A DNA stretch of 55,911 nt from Nostoc sp. 'Peltigera membranacea cyanobiont' 210A (GTDB lineage Bacteria > Cyanobacteriota > Cyanobacteriia > Cyanobacteriales > Nostocaceae): contig NZ_NOLJ01000007.1 of the NCBI RefSeq assembly GCF_002246015.1, positions 516,792 through 572,702 of the forward strand, in the 5' to 3' direction. Both the position numbers and the translations under genes were made by a program. This document shows, piece after piece, positions 1 to 8,964 of the stretch; positions within the stretch are counted from its first letter, which is position 1; each line of letters begins with the position of its first letter. The notes under the pieces were generated by a model. The model did no database searches, was not told the origin of the DNA, and was given only the letters and a program-made list of their open reading frames with translations.

Positions 1-1193
1 TAAGCTGTTCCACATTTAAATTGCATAAATGGTAAAATAGATATATCCGTGTCTATAGCGTTATCATGCCTGCTAAAGGGTTTCTAGCTCAATCTCAAAA
101 AGACAATTTACAAAAAGCTTTAAAAGATAGCGATCGCTCTCAATTTATACAGAGAATATTGATGTTACTTCTGATGAATGATGGAAAAACTTATCAGGAG
201 ATAAGTGAATTTTTAGGCTGTTCATGTAGAAGTGTAGCATATTGGTGTGTTCATGGTGATCCAGACAATTTAGAAAGTCTAAAAGATGGCAGGAGAAAAG
301 GAAATTACCAGAAAGCAACAAATGAATATATTGAATTATTAATGGAAGTTATTGACAAAGAACCAAGTGAATTAGGCTATGAATTTGGACGATGGACAAC
401 AGCAAGATTAGCTACATATTTAGACAAAAGAACTGATATTAAGTTAAGCGGAGAACAAGTCAGGAGAATATTAAAGCAAAAAAAGTATGCTTACCTTTGG
501 GCAAAATACAGTCTAGAGGATAAGCAAGATCCGATAAAAAGAGAGGTCTTTAAAGAAAAACTGCTTGGATATCTAGAAGCTTCAAAGTCTTGCCCTGAAA
601 GGTTACAAGTCTGGTTTTGGGATGAGAGTGGTTTTAGTCTCAGGGTAATTAGACGTAAAAATTGGAGCAAAAAAGGTTCGAGTAAAAAAGTAACAGGTCA
701 GAGGAGTCGCGGGCGTGTAAATATAATGGGAGGAGTAAGATATCACGACAGCAAGAGAATGTGTTATTTCATTGAGAAAGGGAATGGTGAAATTTTTTAT
801 GCGCAGTTAAAAAAATTAAATGAATTTGTGAAAAAAGAATGGGTTTTAGCAGGAAATCTAGAATCTAATTTTTCCGAGAATGGCCCAGTAATTTTAATTA
901 TTCTGGATAACGCTAGTTACCATAAAAAGAAAGTAATTATAGAGGCAATTGAGAAAGAGTTGCCAAACATTCAACTATATTTTCTGCCGGCATATAGCCC
1001 AGATATGAATTTAGTAGAATTGGTATGGCATTCAGCTAAAGAATATGTAGCCCACAGGTTATTTAAATCAGTCGATGAACTAAAAAATTTACTTGATAAG
1101 CTGTTAAATCAAGGAGAATTAATTATTAAATGGGGAAGAAAAATTAAGAATAAGGGTAATATTACTATTGCAACTTAAATGTGGAATAGCTTA
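1..1193 (+). mobile_element. Intact IS630-family insertion sequence with TA target duplication
   Basis: The element has near-perfect terminal inverted repeats: TAAGCTGTTCCACATTTAAA at 1-20 (matching region to 24), and its reverse complement at 1170-1193, with about two mismatches in 24. IS630/Tc1-type elements duplicate a TA dinucleotide; a TA lies at both outer ends (1-2 and 1192-1193), so the element proper is about 3-1191. It contains one full transposase gene and is clearly more AT-rich than its surroundings. Immediately beyond the right end an RTX coding frame continues without interruption, so the element disrupted that gene. The left flank is outside the window. Confidence 0.85.
66..1178 (+). 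CDS. IS630-family DDE transposase
   Basis: This 370-residue protein is a full-length transposase of the IS630/Tc1-mariner superfamily. The N-terminal 100 residues form a helix-turn-helix DNA-binding region (around YQEISEFLGCSCRSVAYW). The C-terminal half has the RNase H-like DDE catalytic core: D186 in VWFWDESGF, D281 in LILDNASYH, and E318 in YSPDMNLVELVW. The D-to-E spacing of about 36 residues is usual for this family. All three acidic residues are present and the frame is unbroken, so the enzyme is probably active. The ATG at 66 directly follows the left inverted repeat region, and the stop lies just inside the right repeat, which is the compact layout expected of a single-gene IS. Confidence 0.93.
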   Translation: MPAKGFLAQSQKDNLQKALKDSDRSQFIQRILMLLLMNDGKTYQEISEFLGCSCRSVAYWCVHGDPDNLESLKDGRRKGNYQKATNEYIELLMEVIDKEPSELGYEFGRWTTARLATYLDKRTDIKLSGEQVRRILKQKKYAYLWAKYSLEDKQDPIKREVFKEKLLGYLEASKSCPERLQVWFWDESGFSLRVIRRKNWSKKGSSKKVTGQRSRGRVNIMGGVRYHDSKRMCYFIEKGNGEIFYAQLKKLNEFVKKEWVLAGNLESNFSENGPVILIILDNASYHKKKVIIEAIEKELPNIQLYFLPAYSPDMNLVELVWHSAKEYVAHRLFKSVDELKNLLDKLLNQGELIIKWGRKIKNKGNITIAT

Positions 1194-2086
1194 TTAGTGA
1201 CAATACCTTAGATGCTTCAGCGTTTAGTCTAGGTACCGTCAATCTTTCTGGGGGCGGTGGTAATGATACGATTAATGGTGGTGCTGGCAACGATTACCTT
1301 TTAGGGCAGGATGGTAATGATTACCTCATCAGTAATGCTGGTAATGACTATGTATATGGGGGTAATAATAATGATACTCTTGATGGTGGAATTGGCAATG
1401 ATTTACTCTATGGAGAAAGCGGTAATGATCAGGTGATTGCTGGTGCTGGTAATGATGTCGTTTCCGGTGGTGTCGGTGATGATGTCTTAGATGGTGGCGA
1501 CGGTATTGATGGGTTAAGCGAATCAGCTGATGTCAACTTTACCTTAACTAACACTCAACTTGCTGGATTAGGAAGCGATATTTTCAGCAATATCGAACGG
1601 GCAACGCTGAGTAGTGGTACTAGTAACAATATCTTGGATGCTTCAGCCTTTAGTCTAGGTAGCGTCAATCTCTACGGCGGTGCTGGTAATGACACTCTTA
1701 TTGGTGGAAGTAACAATGATTACCTTTATGGAGAGGATGGAAATGATCGCCTCATCGGTAGTGCTGGCATTGATTACCTTAGCGGTGGTAATGGAGATGA
1801 CTTACTTGATGGTGGTGCTGGCAATGACCACCTCTACGGACAAGGCGGTGCAGATATCTTTGTTCTCGCTTCAGGCAATGGTATAGATACCATCTATAAC
1901 TTTGAAGACGGCATTGATAGACTAGGTTTATCTGATGGTTTGACTTTTGGAGCTTTGACAATCTCTTCTGCAAGTGGCAATAGTACTTCTATTATTGTTA
2001 CCTCCACAAATGAGTTAATAGCCTTTATAAGCGACACCAATCCTAGCTTGATAGGCGAGAGTGACTTTATTTCCTATAACGGTTAA
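1194..2086 (+). pseudogene. RTX (hemolysin-type calcium-binding repeat) protein, 3' part, cut by IS630
   Basis: The frame is open from the right edge of the IS (about 1193) to the stop at 2086, and encodes RTX nonapeptides of the GGxGxDxLx type from its first codons (for example GGAGNDYLLG, GGAGNDTLIG, GGAGNDHLYG). These form calcium-binding beta-rolls in proteins secreted by type I systems. Two copies of a spacer resembling LDASAFSLGSVNL (about 1211 and 1634) flank a repeat block. The last 60 residues, after ADIFVLASGNGIDTI, resemble the usual RTX C-terminal cap containing the export signal. No start or leader survives after the IS, so what remains is a C-terminal remnant; the first ATG or GTG inside the repeats is unlikely to be a real start. 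Its intact relative in the window is at 29718-32387. Confidence 0.8.
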
Positions 2087-2544
2087 CGCAACTTAGCAGT
2101 GCTGAGGTGGGGGGGTTAGAAGTCAGCTTTTATTTTACTTGTTCTTCCAAATCCCCATCTCCCTTGCTTTTTTGGTATCATATATAGTCTGCATTCTTAA
2201 CCTTCAGATGTAGTAAAGGGCAAAGGGCAAAATGCAGAAAGTTGATCACAAAGCAATCTATTTCTGCGCTTTTTAAGAAAAGATCCATAGATTACGCCAT
2301 GTGTAACTTTCTCTCAAACCCTACAAATTCTATCCCCAGATTTCCTTACCTAGCACCCCATCACCAGCAACCATATTCTGTGCCCCGCTAAGGAAGAAGC
2401 TCAAAATCGTGGATGCCGTCTGTAAGACGCTGGCTGATGTTGACTTCTAAACTTTGTAATGCCAACTTCAAGATTATTCGTTTTTTGCGTAAAGCACGAG
2501 ACTTGAGGTGAATAGTATTATATAACTTAGCGTGGCAAAACTTA
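2087..2544. other. Intergenic stretch without a recognisable gene
   Basis: About 460 bases between the RTX remnant and transposase debris. I see no convincing open frame, RNA gene or strong hairpin. The G run near 2107 is low complexity. Confidence 0.5.
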
Positions 2545-2611
2545 CTAGAGAAGAGTGGAAATCCTGTAATCTTGACCTTGTAGCGAAATAATGGTGCAAA
2601 AACTTGGCAAG

Positions 2612-2743
2612 AAAAAGTCTAAAACCAGAGGCAACATCATTTGAAGTTCTCGATTGTGTTCAAAAAAAATGCCCTTCGTGCGGTCAAGGAATGTGGAATG
2701 AATACAATAATCCTCGACATATACAGCAATTTTCAGGTAAATA
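2612..2743 (+). pseudogene. Transposase fragment with zinc-knuckle motif
   Basis: One short frame reads as SFEVLDCVQKKCPSCGQGMW followed by NEYNNPRHI and ends at a stop near 2741. A CPxCG knuckle followed by W-x-E-Y-x-N resembles the N-terminal zinc-binding region of several cyanobacterial transposases. The frame is cut where the next IS630 remnant begins (about 2733), which suggests that element landed in an older one. The assignment rests on motif resemblance only. Confidence 0.35.
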
Positions 2744-3676
2744 GACCACAGTGATTGAACCAACCGAAGGCATCATCTTCAGTAATGTAATTGAGAGCCT
2801 CAGCCATTGCTTGGTCGAGTGATTCGGTGGTGCGTGCCTCACAGCAACGGAGAAATTGCTTCAGTTTCGACCAACACAGTTCTATGGGAGATAAATCTGG
2901 AGAGTAGGGGGGCAAAAACTTGACTTTTGCACCGACGGACTCAATAGCAACCCTTACACGTTCGGCGTGATGAACTTTCAGGTTATCCATGACCACAATC
3001 GCCCCTTTCCACAACTGAGGTGCTAAGACTTGAGTGATATAAGTGAGAAATACCTCAGTATTTATACTTCCTGGCACAGTCATTGCTGCAATCAGTCCAT
3101 CAAGGTTTAAAGCACCAACCAAAGAAACGTTTCTACCCTTGTTTCCAGGGATACTACCAACCGCTCTTTCGCCATTTACTGCTCTGGCGAACAACCCGCG
3201 CAGCGATTGATAAATTTAATCCAGCTTCATCGACAAATACTAGGTTTCGGACATCAATCTGATCTAAAGAGGAGCGATAATCGTGCCTTAACTCTTGGAC
3301 TCGTGGGGTATCTTGCTCGCTGGCATAAAGACTTTTTTTTTACACCTAAGCCTAATTTTTCTACCGCACGATGCATTGTCGTGATACTCACACTAATCCC
3401 TGTGCGTTCTGTATAGCGATCGCATAATTCTCTGAGTAACAAATCATTTTTTTCCTCAACCAAAGACTGGATAAGCGATAGATGCTCGTTTATTATTGTT
3501 GGCTTTTGGTATCCTCCACGTCGTTTCGCCTCAACTTGTCCGTTTGTGCGATACTGACGCAGTAACTTTCGCACAAATGACAAGCTGACCTTAAATCTTT
3601 GCGCCAACTGGCGTTGAGAGCCTTCTTTTGCTTCCCAAGCCATAATCACACGGTCTATTGCTTGCGGTTGAATCAC
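2733..3676 (-). pseudogene. IS630-family transposase, decayed by two frameshifts
   Basis: Read from 3676 leftward, the first frame encodes the helix-turn-helix half (QRQLAQRFKVSLSFVRKLLR). At a run of nine A residues (plus-strand T run 3333-3341) the reading must lose one base to continue as SLYASEQDTPRVQELRHDY through VFVDEAGLNLSIA. Near 3200 a further extra base moves the frame into LFARAVNGERAVG and the catalytic C-terminal half, with VVMDNLKVHH and YSPDLSPIELCW. Two single-base insertions are therefore needed to explain the product. IS630 relatives sometimes use slippage at A runs, so the first shift could be programmed, but the second lies in ordinary sequence and makes the gene a pseudogene. 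Confidence 0.85.
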
Positions 3677-3856
3677 TCAATTCCTCCTTCACCGCAGGTG
3701 ATGGTAGATGCTTGTTGATCAACATCATCCCACTTTTCTTATTTCTCTGCTCGCTTTGGCATTTCTAGGGTTTTGAAATGTGAAGAAATATTTCGCCAAC
3801 AGCATCAGTATTGGGTCAGATCCGAATCGGATTTACTAGTTTGTGGGATAGGTTCA

Positions 3857-5038
3857 TCATTCTGAACGTAGGGCTTTTACTGGGTCGATCTGGCTGGCCC
3901 GCACGGCGGGAAGCAAACTAGCTCCCACCCCTACCGCTAGTGCTGACCCTAGTGCTAGCACTGCAATTTTGCTATCAAACTCATAGGGCAAGCTAAAGGT
4001 ATCCGTAACCACAACTGTCAATCCATGCACCACTCCCAGCCCTGCTGTCCCTCCTATTAGACTTAAAAGCATCGCCTCTAGAATAAATTGCTGCATGATT
4101 TCCCGTTGGGTTGCACCCACCGCCCGTCTCAAACCTATTTCAGCGGTTCGTTCTGTTACTGAGGCAATCATAATATTTGCAATCCCAACACCGCCAACTA
4201 ATAGCGCGATCACTCCTACTGCTGTTAGACCTTGGGAAGCCATCTCTAGAGTTTTCTGCTGCTGTATAATATCTGATACATTATTCCAAAATTTAAATTT
4301 GTAACCTGGAAATCTTTGTAACAGCAATTTCTCTGCTTGGTGGCTTAACTCTTCCACATCTTCAAGTGAGTAAGGGCGCATTTGGATACTCCCAATGTCG
4401 CGGCTACCGGTCAAAGCATTGTAAATAGACATCGGCACATACAGTTGACCCGCCGGGGGTGCATTTTCATTTAGACTAGTCGCTACGACCCCTATGACGA
4501 TATAGGGTCTTTGCCCAGCATAAATCAGGTGCCCCACAGGTTCCTGCTTTTGGAAAAGTTGTTCTGCCAGCAATTGATCGATTACTATCACCGGACGGTA
4601 GTTAGCAAAATCTTCAGATGTGAAAAACCGTCCCGAAACCAATGATTTCCCTGAAGTCAGCAAAAAATCTTGGGAAACAGGTGACATGGGTGGAGTAACT
4701 TCCTTGTCCCGAAATACAGTTGGCGTAGAACCAGCCCAATTAAAAGAACTGATCGCCTGCAAGCCTACCATTCGCTGTCGTAAGAATTCCATGTCTTCCA
4801 ACTTGAGTTGGGTGGTTTGACTGCCAGAATCCCAGTTTGGATAAACTGAAACTTGAGGTGCGCCTCGTTTTGCTAATTGTTGAGCGATCGCGGCCCGGCT
4901 AATATTACCAACCTGAAGTGTAGCGCTGACAGCAGCCACACCCATAAACACCCCTAGAGTAGTCAGAGCAGAACGCAAGGGGTTCCTACCTAATGAGTGA
5001 AAGGTAATATTTAATAAGTCAAAAGCTGAAAGAGCCAT
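3857..5038 (-). CDS. FtsX/MacB/DevC-type ABC transporter permease
   Basis: This 393-residue membrane protein has the MacB periplasmic core plus FtsX layout: an N-terminal transmembrane helix (residues about 15-45, NPLRSALTTLGVFMGVAAVSA), a large periplasmic domain (about 45-270), then three C-terminal helices ending in PVKALRSE, a common ending of this family. There is no ATPase domain, so it is of the DevC type rather than full MacB. These permeases work with a periplasmic adaptor and a separate ATPase to push lipids, glycolipids or peptides toward the outer membrane. The adaptor gene lies upstream at 5264-6505 on the same strand. No ATPase gene follows; the next thing downstream is a dead transposase, so the ATPase either lies elsewhere or was lost. 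Confidence 0.85.
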   Translation of the reverse strand: MALSAFDLLNITFHSLGRNPLRSALTTLGVFMGVAAVSATLQVGNISRAAIAQQLAKRGAPQVSVYPNWDSGSQTTQLKLEDMEFLRQRMVGLQAISSFNWAGSTPTVFRDKEVTPPMSPVSQDFLLTSGKSLVSGRFFTSEDFANYRPVIVIDQLLAEQLFQKQEPVGHLIYAGQRPYIVIGVVATSLNENAPPAGQLYVPMSIYNALTGSRDIGSIQMRPYSLEDVEELSHQAEKLLLQRFPGYKFKFWNNVSDIIQQQKTLEMASQGLTAVGVIALLVGGVGIANIMIASVTERTAEIGLRRAVGATQREIMQQFILEAMLLSLIGGTAGLGVVHGLTVVVTDTFSLPYEFDSKIAVLALGSALAVGVGASLLPAVRASQIDPVKALRSE

Positions 5039-5080
5039 AATAGTCGCTTTGCTCTAGCTTGAAAATAGGTGGGTATAAGG

Positions 5081-5192
5081 CAATACGGTTCAGTTAAGGC
5101 TAAAACTCTTTGTCAAAGTCAATTTTTTTAACGAACCACAGAGGCGCAGAGGACACTGAGAGAAGAAAGAAATGCTTAACTGAACTGTATTG
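5081..5192. repeat. MITE-like element with 10-bp target duplication
   Basis: The 112-bp element begins CAATACGGTTCAGTTAAG (5081-5098) and ends CTTAACTGAACTGTATTG (5175-5192); these are inverted repeats matching at 17 of 18 positions. It is flanked by a perfect 10-base direct repeat, GGGTATAAGG, at 5071-5080 and 5193-5202, which reads as a target-site duplication. The interior (AGAGGCGCAGAGGACACTGA) is a sequence type scattered widely in cyanobacterial genomes. It encodes nothing and lies between the adaptor and permease genes. Confidence 0.75.
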
Positions 5193-5263
5193 GGGTATAA
5201 GGGTGTGGGGTGAATGTCAAGAAAATAAGCTGGGAGAGTAAAGTCGAAATATTAATTTATTTA

Positions 5264-6505
5264 TTACTTTTCACTTGCCTTAACTGGCAGCCCTGGCTTG
5301 AGTTGCGACTCAACGGGCGGCAGTATGACCTTTTCACCAGGATATAAACCAGAGGTTACTTCTACAGCCATTAACCCCTCTAATCCCAGATTAATGGTAC
5401 GTTTTTGGGCTTGGTTTTGGCTATCCCGAACCCATACAAAGGGACGCGCTTGCGATCGCACAATCGCCTCCGTCTTCAAAACTACTACGTTCTGCCGTTG
5501 CTGCAACACAACCTCGACATTTACCCTGCTACCAGGGAGCAGTGTCCGAGTTGGGGTATCAAGCTGAACCGTTGCGGGTACTGTTGGTTGATCTGATTGT
5601 TTTGCACTGCTATCATTTTGTTTTTGGGCTTCAGTGGTAAGTGCTTGAGGATACAGGCTTTGTACGCGTCCAGAGAATGTCTTTGCATTCGGGCCGATGG
5701 CATTAATCCGGGCAAGTTGGTTGACCCGGACTTGAGCAGCGTTGAGGGTAGAAAGCTGGAGTTTCACCAGTACTTTTCCTGGATCACCCAGAGTCAGCAG
5801 ATTGGTACGCAACTCGACCCCATCACCGTCCTCTACATTGACACCCAAAACTACACCATTCAATGGTGCAGTCACAATATTATCTTGGAGTTGCTGCTGA
5901 ATAAGTTGGCGCTCCAATTGCAAAGTCTGAATTTTTAAGGCAGTTGTACGTGCCTCTGCTTGAGTATCTCGCAGGGTAGACCGAGCAACGCGGGCTGCGT
6001 CTTCCTGCGTTTGGGCTTGTTGTTGTGCAATAGCTCCCTCTCGCACCAGGGGAGCAAGCCTCTGGAGTTGTCGTTCCTCGGCTGTTAATCGTTCTTGGGC
6101 TTCAAGAATTTTCTGGCGACTACGTGTTAGGTTGAGTTGCTCTTGTTGAATTTGCAACTGCTGATTGGTAAGAGCAATCTTTCGCTCAGGGTAGCGCAGC
6201 GTGAGCAGCACTTGACCAAGTTTTACCCTGTCACCAGGTTTTACCATTACTCGTTCTACTGCACCCTCTTTTGGGGACTTCAAGATCCGTTGTTCCCGCA
6301 ACTCAACAGTACCGCTCTCATTGATTGTGGTTTCAATATTACCTCGCTCTACACTTAGCAAGCGTACTGCTACTGGTTCAGGAGGTTGGTTGAGAACTAA
6401 AAAGTAGGTCAGCCAACCGCCAGCGCTGGCTAAAGCCAAAACTCCTGACCAGGCTAGCCATCGACCAGGGATATTGAATTTACCTTTTTCATATTTCCAG
6501 TTCAT
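5264..6505 (-). CDS. MacA/DevB-type periplasmic adaptor (HlyD family)
   Basis: This 413-residue membrane-fusion protein has one N-terminal transmembrane anchor (about residues 16-38). A first lipoyl/barrel strand segment (VERVMVKPGDRVKLGQVLLTL) leads into a long coiled-coil hairpin (about 105-205, rich in Q, L, E and R). The second lipoyl half follows (VVLGVNVEDGDGVELRTNLL), then beta-barrel and membrane-proximal domains. Adaptors of this kind bridge an inner-membrane ABC permease to an outer-membrane channel. It is first in a minus-strand pair with the permease at 3857-5038, separated by 225 bp that hold a MITE. The pair may serve export of the product of the glycosyltransferase block upstream, which is an inference from position. 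Confidence 0.88.
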   Translation of the reverse strand: MNWKYEKGKFNIPGRWLAWSGVLALASAGGWLTYFLVLNQPPEPVAVRLLSVERGNIETTINESGTVELREQRILKSPKEGAVERVMVKPGDRVKLGQVLLTLRYPERKIALTNQQLQIQQEQLNLTRSRQKILEAQERLTAEERQLQRLAPLVREGAIAQQQAQTQEDAARVARSTLRDTQAEARTTALKIQTLQLERQLIQQQLQDNIVTAPLNGVVLGVNVEDGDGVELRTNLLTLGDPGKVLVKLQLSTLNAAQVRVNQLARINAIGPNAKTFSGRVQSLYPQALTTEAQKQNDSSAKQSDQPTVPATVQLDTPTRTLLPGSRVNVEVVLQQRQNVVVLKTEAIVRSQARPFVWVRDSQNQAQKRTINLGLEGLMAVEVTSGLYPGEKVILPPVESQLKPGLPVKASEK

Positions 6506-6590
6506 GAAAACTTGATCCCGTGAGTTTGCAGTTCACAACAAGCGATCGCAGCCCAAGGCTTTCACCGCATATTAATAATGTTGGAGAATC

Positions 6591-7805
6591 TCACAGCCGC
6601 AGATCAAACACGACGAGGCGACTGTTGTCCAAAACACAGCAGAAATTTGAACTGAGATAATTTCGTAGCCCAGAGTAATAATCAAGCCACCAGAAGGCTG
6701 GCCATGCAATGACCATGAAACTTGCTCCCGCTTGACGCATTCGTTCAAGTTCCTGGATGGCGATCTCGTCATTCAGTGGCGCTCCCCAGTACTGACCCTG
6801 ATGTTCGACGAAGGGCAGAGCATCGAATTCCGGCAGAATCTCCGAACCCCATTGATTTTCATCCACCAAAATCAAACGCTTCCCTGCTGGAATCACAGAT
6901 GCAATTTCCTGCATAGCAATTTCTAGCCGTTCTGACCAACTCAAATTAAGTCTAGGTATCAGATCAGACGTGAACTCACTACGGCGCATACTTATATGCA
7001 ACAGGCGCTCTGCGAGCCACTGACGATAAGATGCATCTTCTGCACGCGGCGACTGTAACAAATAAGCGATCGCATCAGTACGTTCTGCTACCACAGCCAG
7101 CGAGCCTGTTCCCCCTGAAGAGTGGAAGGTAACCTGGGAATCCTGTTCTAGGTGAAACCGGACTTGGGCCAACTCTTGAGCAATAAAGAAGATGTCGAAT
7201 TGCGCCGCGATCCGCAAGTATAGGTTCAGGTCTAGCATGTACTTGGAGTGCGGTATGTCAAATGTCCCAACTGCTGCAAGTGCATAAGCACGAAACATGA
7301 CTGCTGAGGAGCGCAAAATCCATTTTTGCCCATCAACAATTTGGTGGATGAACTCTAGCCCGTTGATCAGTCCTGCTGGCAAGTTGTCCGAAACTTCCGG
7401 GTCTGTTATGTCCACTCGAACATTATAAATGTCAATAAACCCGGCTTGGGCAACCGAGAAACCAGTATGTGGATGGTTGTCTAATGCTAAGACAGATTCA
7501 CGGATGAAGTCGGGCAGCAGGATGTCATCGTCCGACAAGATATTTAGATAAGGGCTAGAATTTATCTTAACAGCCAGCTGCCAATTGCGAAACATTCCAA
7601 TATTAGTTTCGTGACGTACATAAGTGATCCGTGAATCCGCGAATGAGCGTACAACTGCCTCTGTATCATCTTCAGAAGCATTATCCAATACAAGCACCTG
7701 GTAATCTAGATAGTCCTGTGCCAATGCGCTCTCAAGGCTAGCTTTTAGTAACTCCGAGCGATTGTAGGTTGGGATTGCGATCGTAACTTTGCTTTCAGGT
7801 TTCAT
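6591..7805 (-). CDS. GT2 glycosyltransferase with C-terminal FWWLDYY module
   Basis: The 404-residue protein starts with a GT-A fold of family GT2: AIPTYNRSELLKASLESAL near residue 10, then VLVLDNASEDDTE, and the metal-binding LSDDD near residue 93. Such enzymes transfer a sugar from a nucleotide donor at the cytoplasmic face. Residues about 310-404 are a separate module (RLILVDENQWG to LVVFDLRL, with YWGAPLNDE and AFWWLDYY) that recurs at the ends of three neighbouring GT2 proteins. I know no firm function for it. The gene is the last of the biosynthetic run on this strand; it follows the next GT2 gene by 28 bp. Confidence 0.85.
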   Translation of the reverse strand: MKPESKVTIAIPTYNRSELLKASLESALAQDYLDYQVLVLDNASEDDTEAVVRSFADSRITYVRHETNIGMFRNWQLAVKINSSPYLNILSDDDILLPDFIRESVLALDNHPHTGFSVAQAGFIDIYNVRVDITDPEVSDNLPAGLINGLEFIHQIVDGQKWILRSSAVMFRAYALAAVGTFDIPHSKYMLDLNLYLRIAAQFDIFFIAQELAQVRFHLEQDSQVTFHSSGGTGSLAVVAERTDAIAYLLQSPRAEDASYRQWLAERLLHISMRRSEFTSDLIPRLNLSWSERLEIAMQEIASVIPAGKRLILVDENQWGSEILPEFDALPFVEHQGQYWGAPLNDEIAIQELERMRQAGASFMVIAWPAFWWLDYYSGLRNYLSSNFCCVLDNSRLVVFDLRL

Positions 7806-7833
7806 ATCGTTCGGTAATAACGGCCAGGTAGTA

Positions 7834-8964
7834 TCAAGCTAAAATGCCTAAATCAAAGACAACCAAGCGCTCATTTTCCAAAACACAACGAAACCTGGTA
7901 CGCAAATAGCGAGTAAATTCAACATAGTAGTCAAGCCACCAAAAGGCAGGCCATCCAAATACGATGAAACTTGCGCCTGAACGGTGCAGTCGCTCCAACT
8001 CCTGAATAGCAATAGCGTCATTTGCTGGTGGCCCCCAATAGATACGATTTTTTTCTAGGAAGGGGATTGAGTGACTATTTTCAAGTAGTTGATGTTGCCC
8101 AAATTCATTCATGTCAACTAAAATATAGTCTTGTTCTGCTGGAATGAAGGGTTCTAGTTCTTGCCCCAAATCGACCATCCTTTGCAGAGATTGATGATAA
8201 GAACCTTTCCAGTATTCAAAAGCATCATCAATTTGAATGCCCTGCTCCTCTAAATACTCGCGTAGGACTGCCACTTCATTGTGATAGTGGTTAAGTCGCC
8301 AATTGTAACTACGCTTGCTAGTGCCATTGCAGGCATGAATGCGATACAAAGCTTGATGTTCAGTAATGCGCTTGATGCTGCCAGAGAAGGGAGCAAGAAT
8401 TGCTAGGTAGGAATCAGCATTGAATCGATAGCGGCTTTCCGGCAGGGGTAAAATTTTTTCTAAGTAGCTGCGTGACCAGGCATTGCCGCTCGTAGGGGAA
8501 AAAATATGACCTTCTATACCGCTTTTGATCTGTGCATCACGCAAATCTCCCTCTGACAAAGGATCTTCGGGAATTAACTTTCCTAACAGCTTGCCATGAG
8601 CATCAACGGCGGACAGAGGCCAATGTACTTTAACCACATTCGGATCGCGCAGCAGTTCAACTGCTTTTCCAATAGCAGTAGGCAGTAAAATATCATCCGC
8701 ATCTAAAAAGCAGATCACCTTACCTTGGCTAATCTCAAACCCCGAATTGAATGCGGAGCCTTGTCCGCCATTTTCCTTTAACAGGGGGATAATCTTTTCC
8801 CCATAATCAGCAACGATCTGCTGTGAGTTATCCGTTGACCCATCATCAACCACAATTACTTCTATCGGCTGATAATCTTGATTCAAAGCACTTTCAATCG
8901 CTTCAGGCAGAAAATGCCCGTAGTTGTAGTTATTGATGATAATACTGGCTAGAGGTTCTTTCAT
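7834..8964 (-). CDS. GT2 glycosyltransferase with C-terminal FWWLDYY module
   Basis: A 376-residue GT2 enzyme. The N-terminal catalytic domain has IIINNYNYGHFLPEAIESAL, VIVVDDGSTDNSQ and the metal-binding motif FLDADDILLP near residue 92. The middle (about 170-270) is helical. Residues about 279-376 are the shared module (DYILVDMNEFG, YWGPPANDA, SGASFIVFGWPAFWWLDYY, LVVFDLG). Its start overlaps the stop of the upstream GT2 gene by four bases (ATGA), so the two are translationally coupled. Donor and acceptor cannot be read from sequence. Confidence 0.87.
   Translation of the reverse strand: MKEPLASIIINNYNYGHFLPEAIESALNQDYQPIEVIVVDDGSTDNSQQIVADYGEKIIPLLKENGGQGSAFNSGFEISQGKVICFLDADDILLPTAIGKAVELLRDPNVVKVHWPLSAVDAHGKLLGKLIPEDPLSEGDLRDAQIKSGIEGHIFSPTSGNAWSRSYLEKILPLPESRYRFNADSYLAILAPFSGSIKRITEHQALYRIHACNGTSKRSYNWRLNHYHNEVAVLREYLEEQGIQIDDAFEYWKGSYHQSLQRMVDLGQELEPFIPAEQDYILVDMNEFGQHQLLENSHSIPFLEKNRIYWGPPANDAIAIQELERLHRSGASFIVFGWPAFWWLDYYVEFTRYLRTRFRCVLENERLVVFDLGILA

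Noticed and set aside
1..3676. A composite transposon formed by the two IS630-like elements
   Set aside because: The two transposases are different subtypes in opposite orientation, one is dead, and no shared inverted ends or target duplication enclose the intervening RTX segment.
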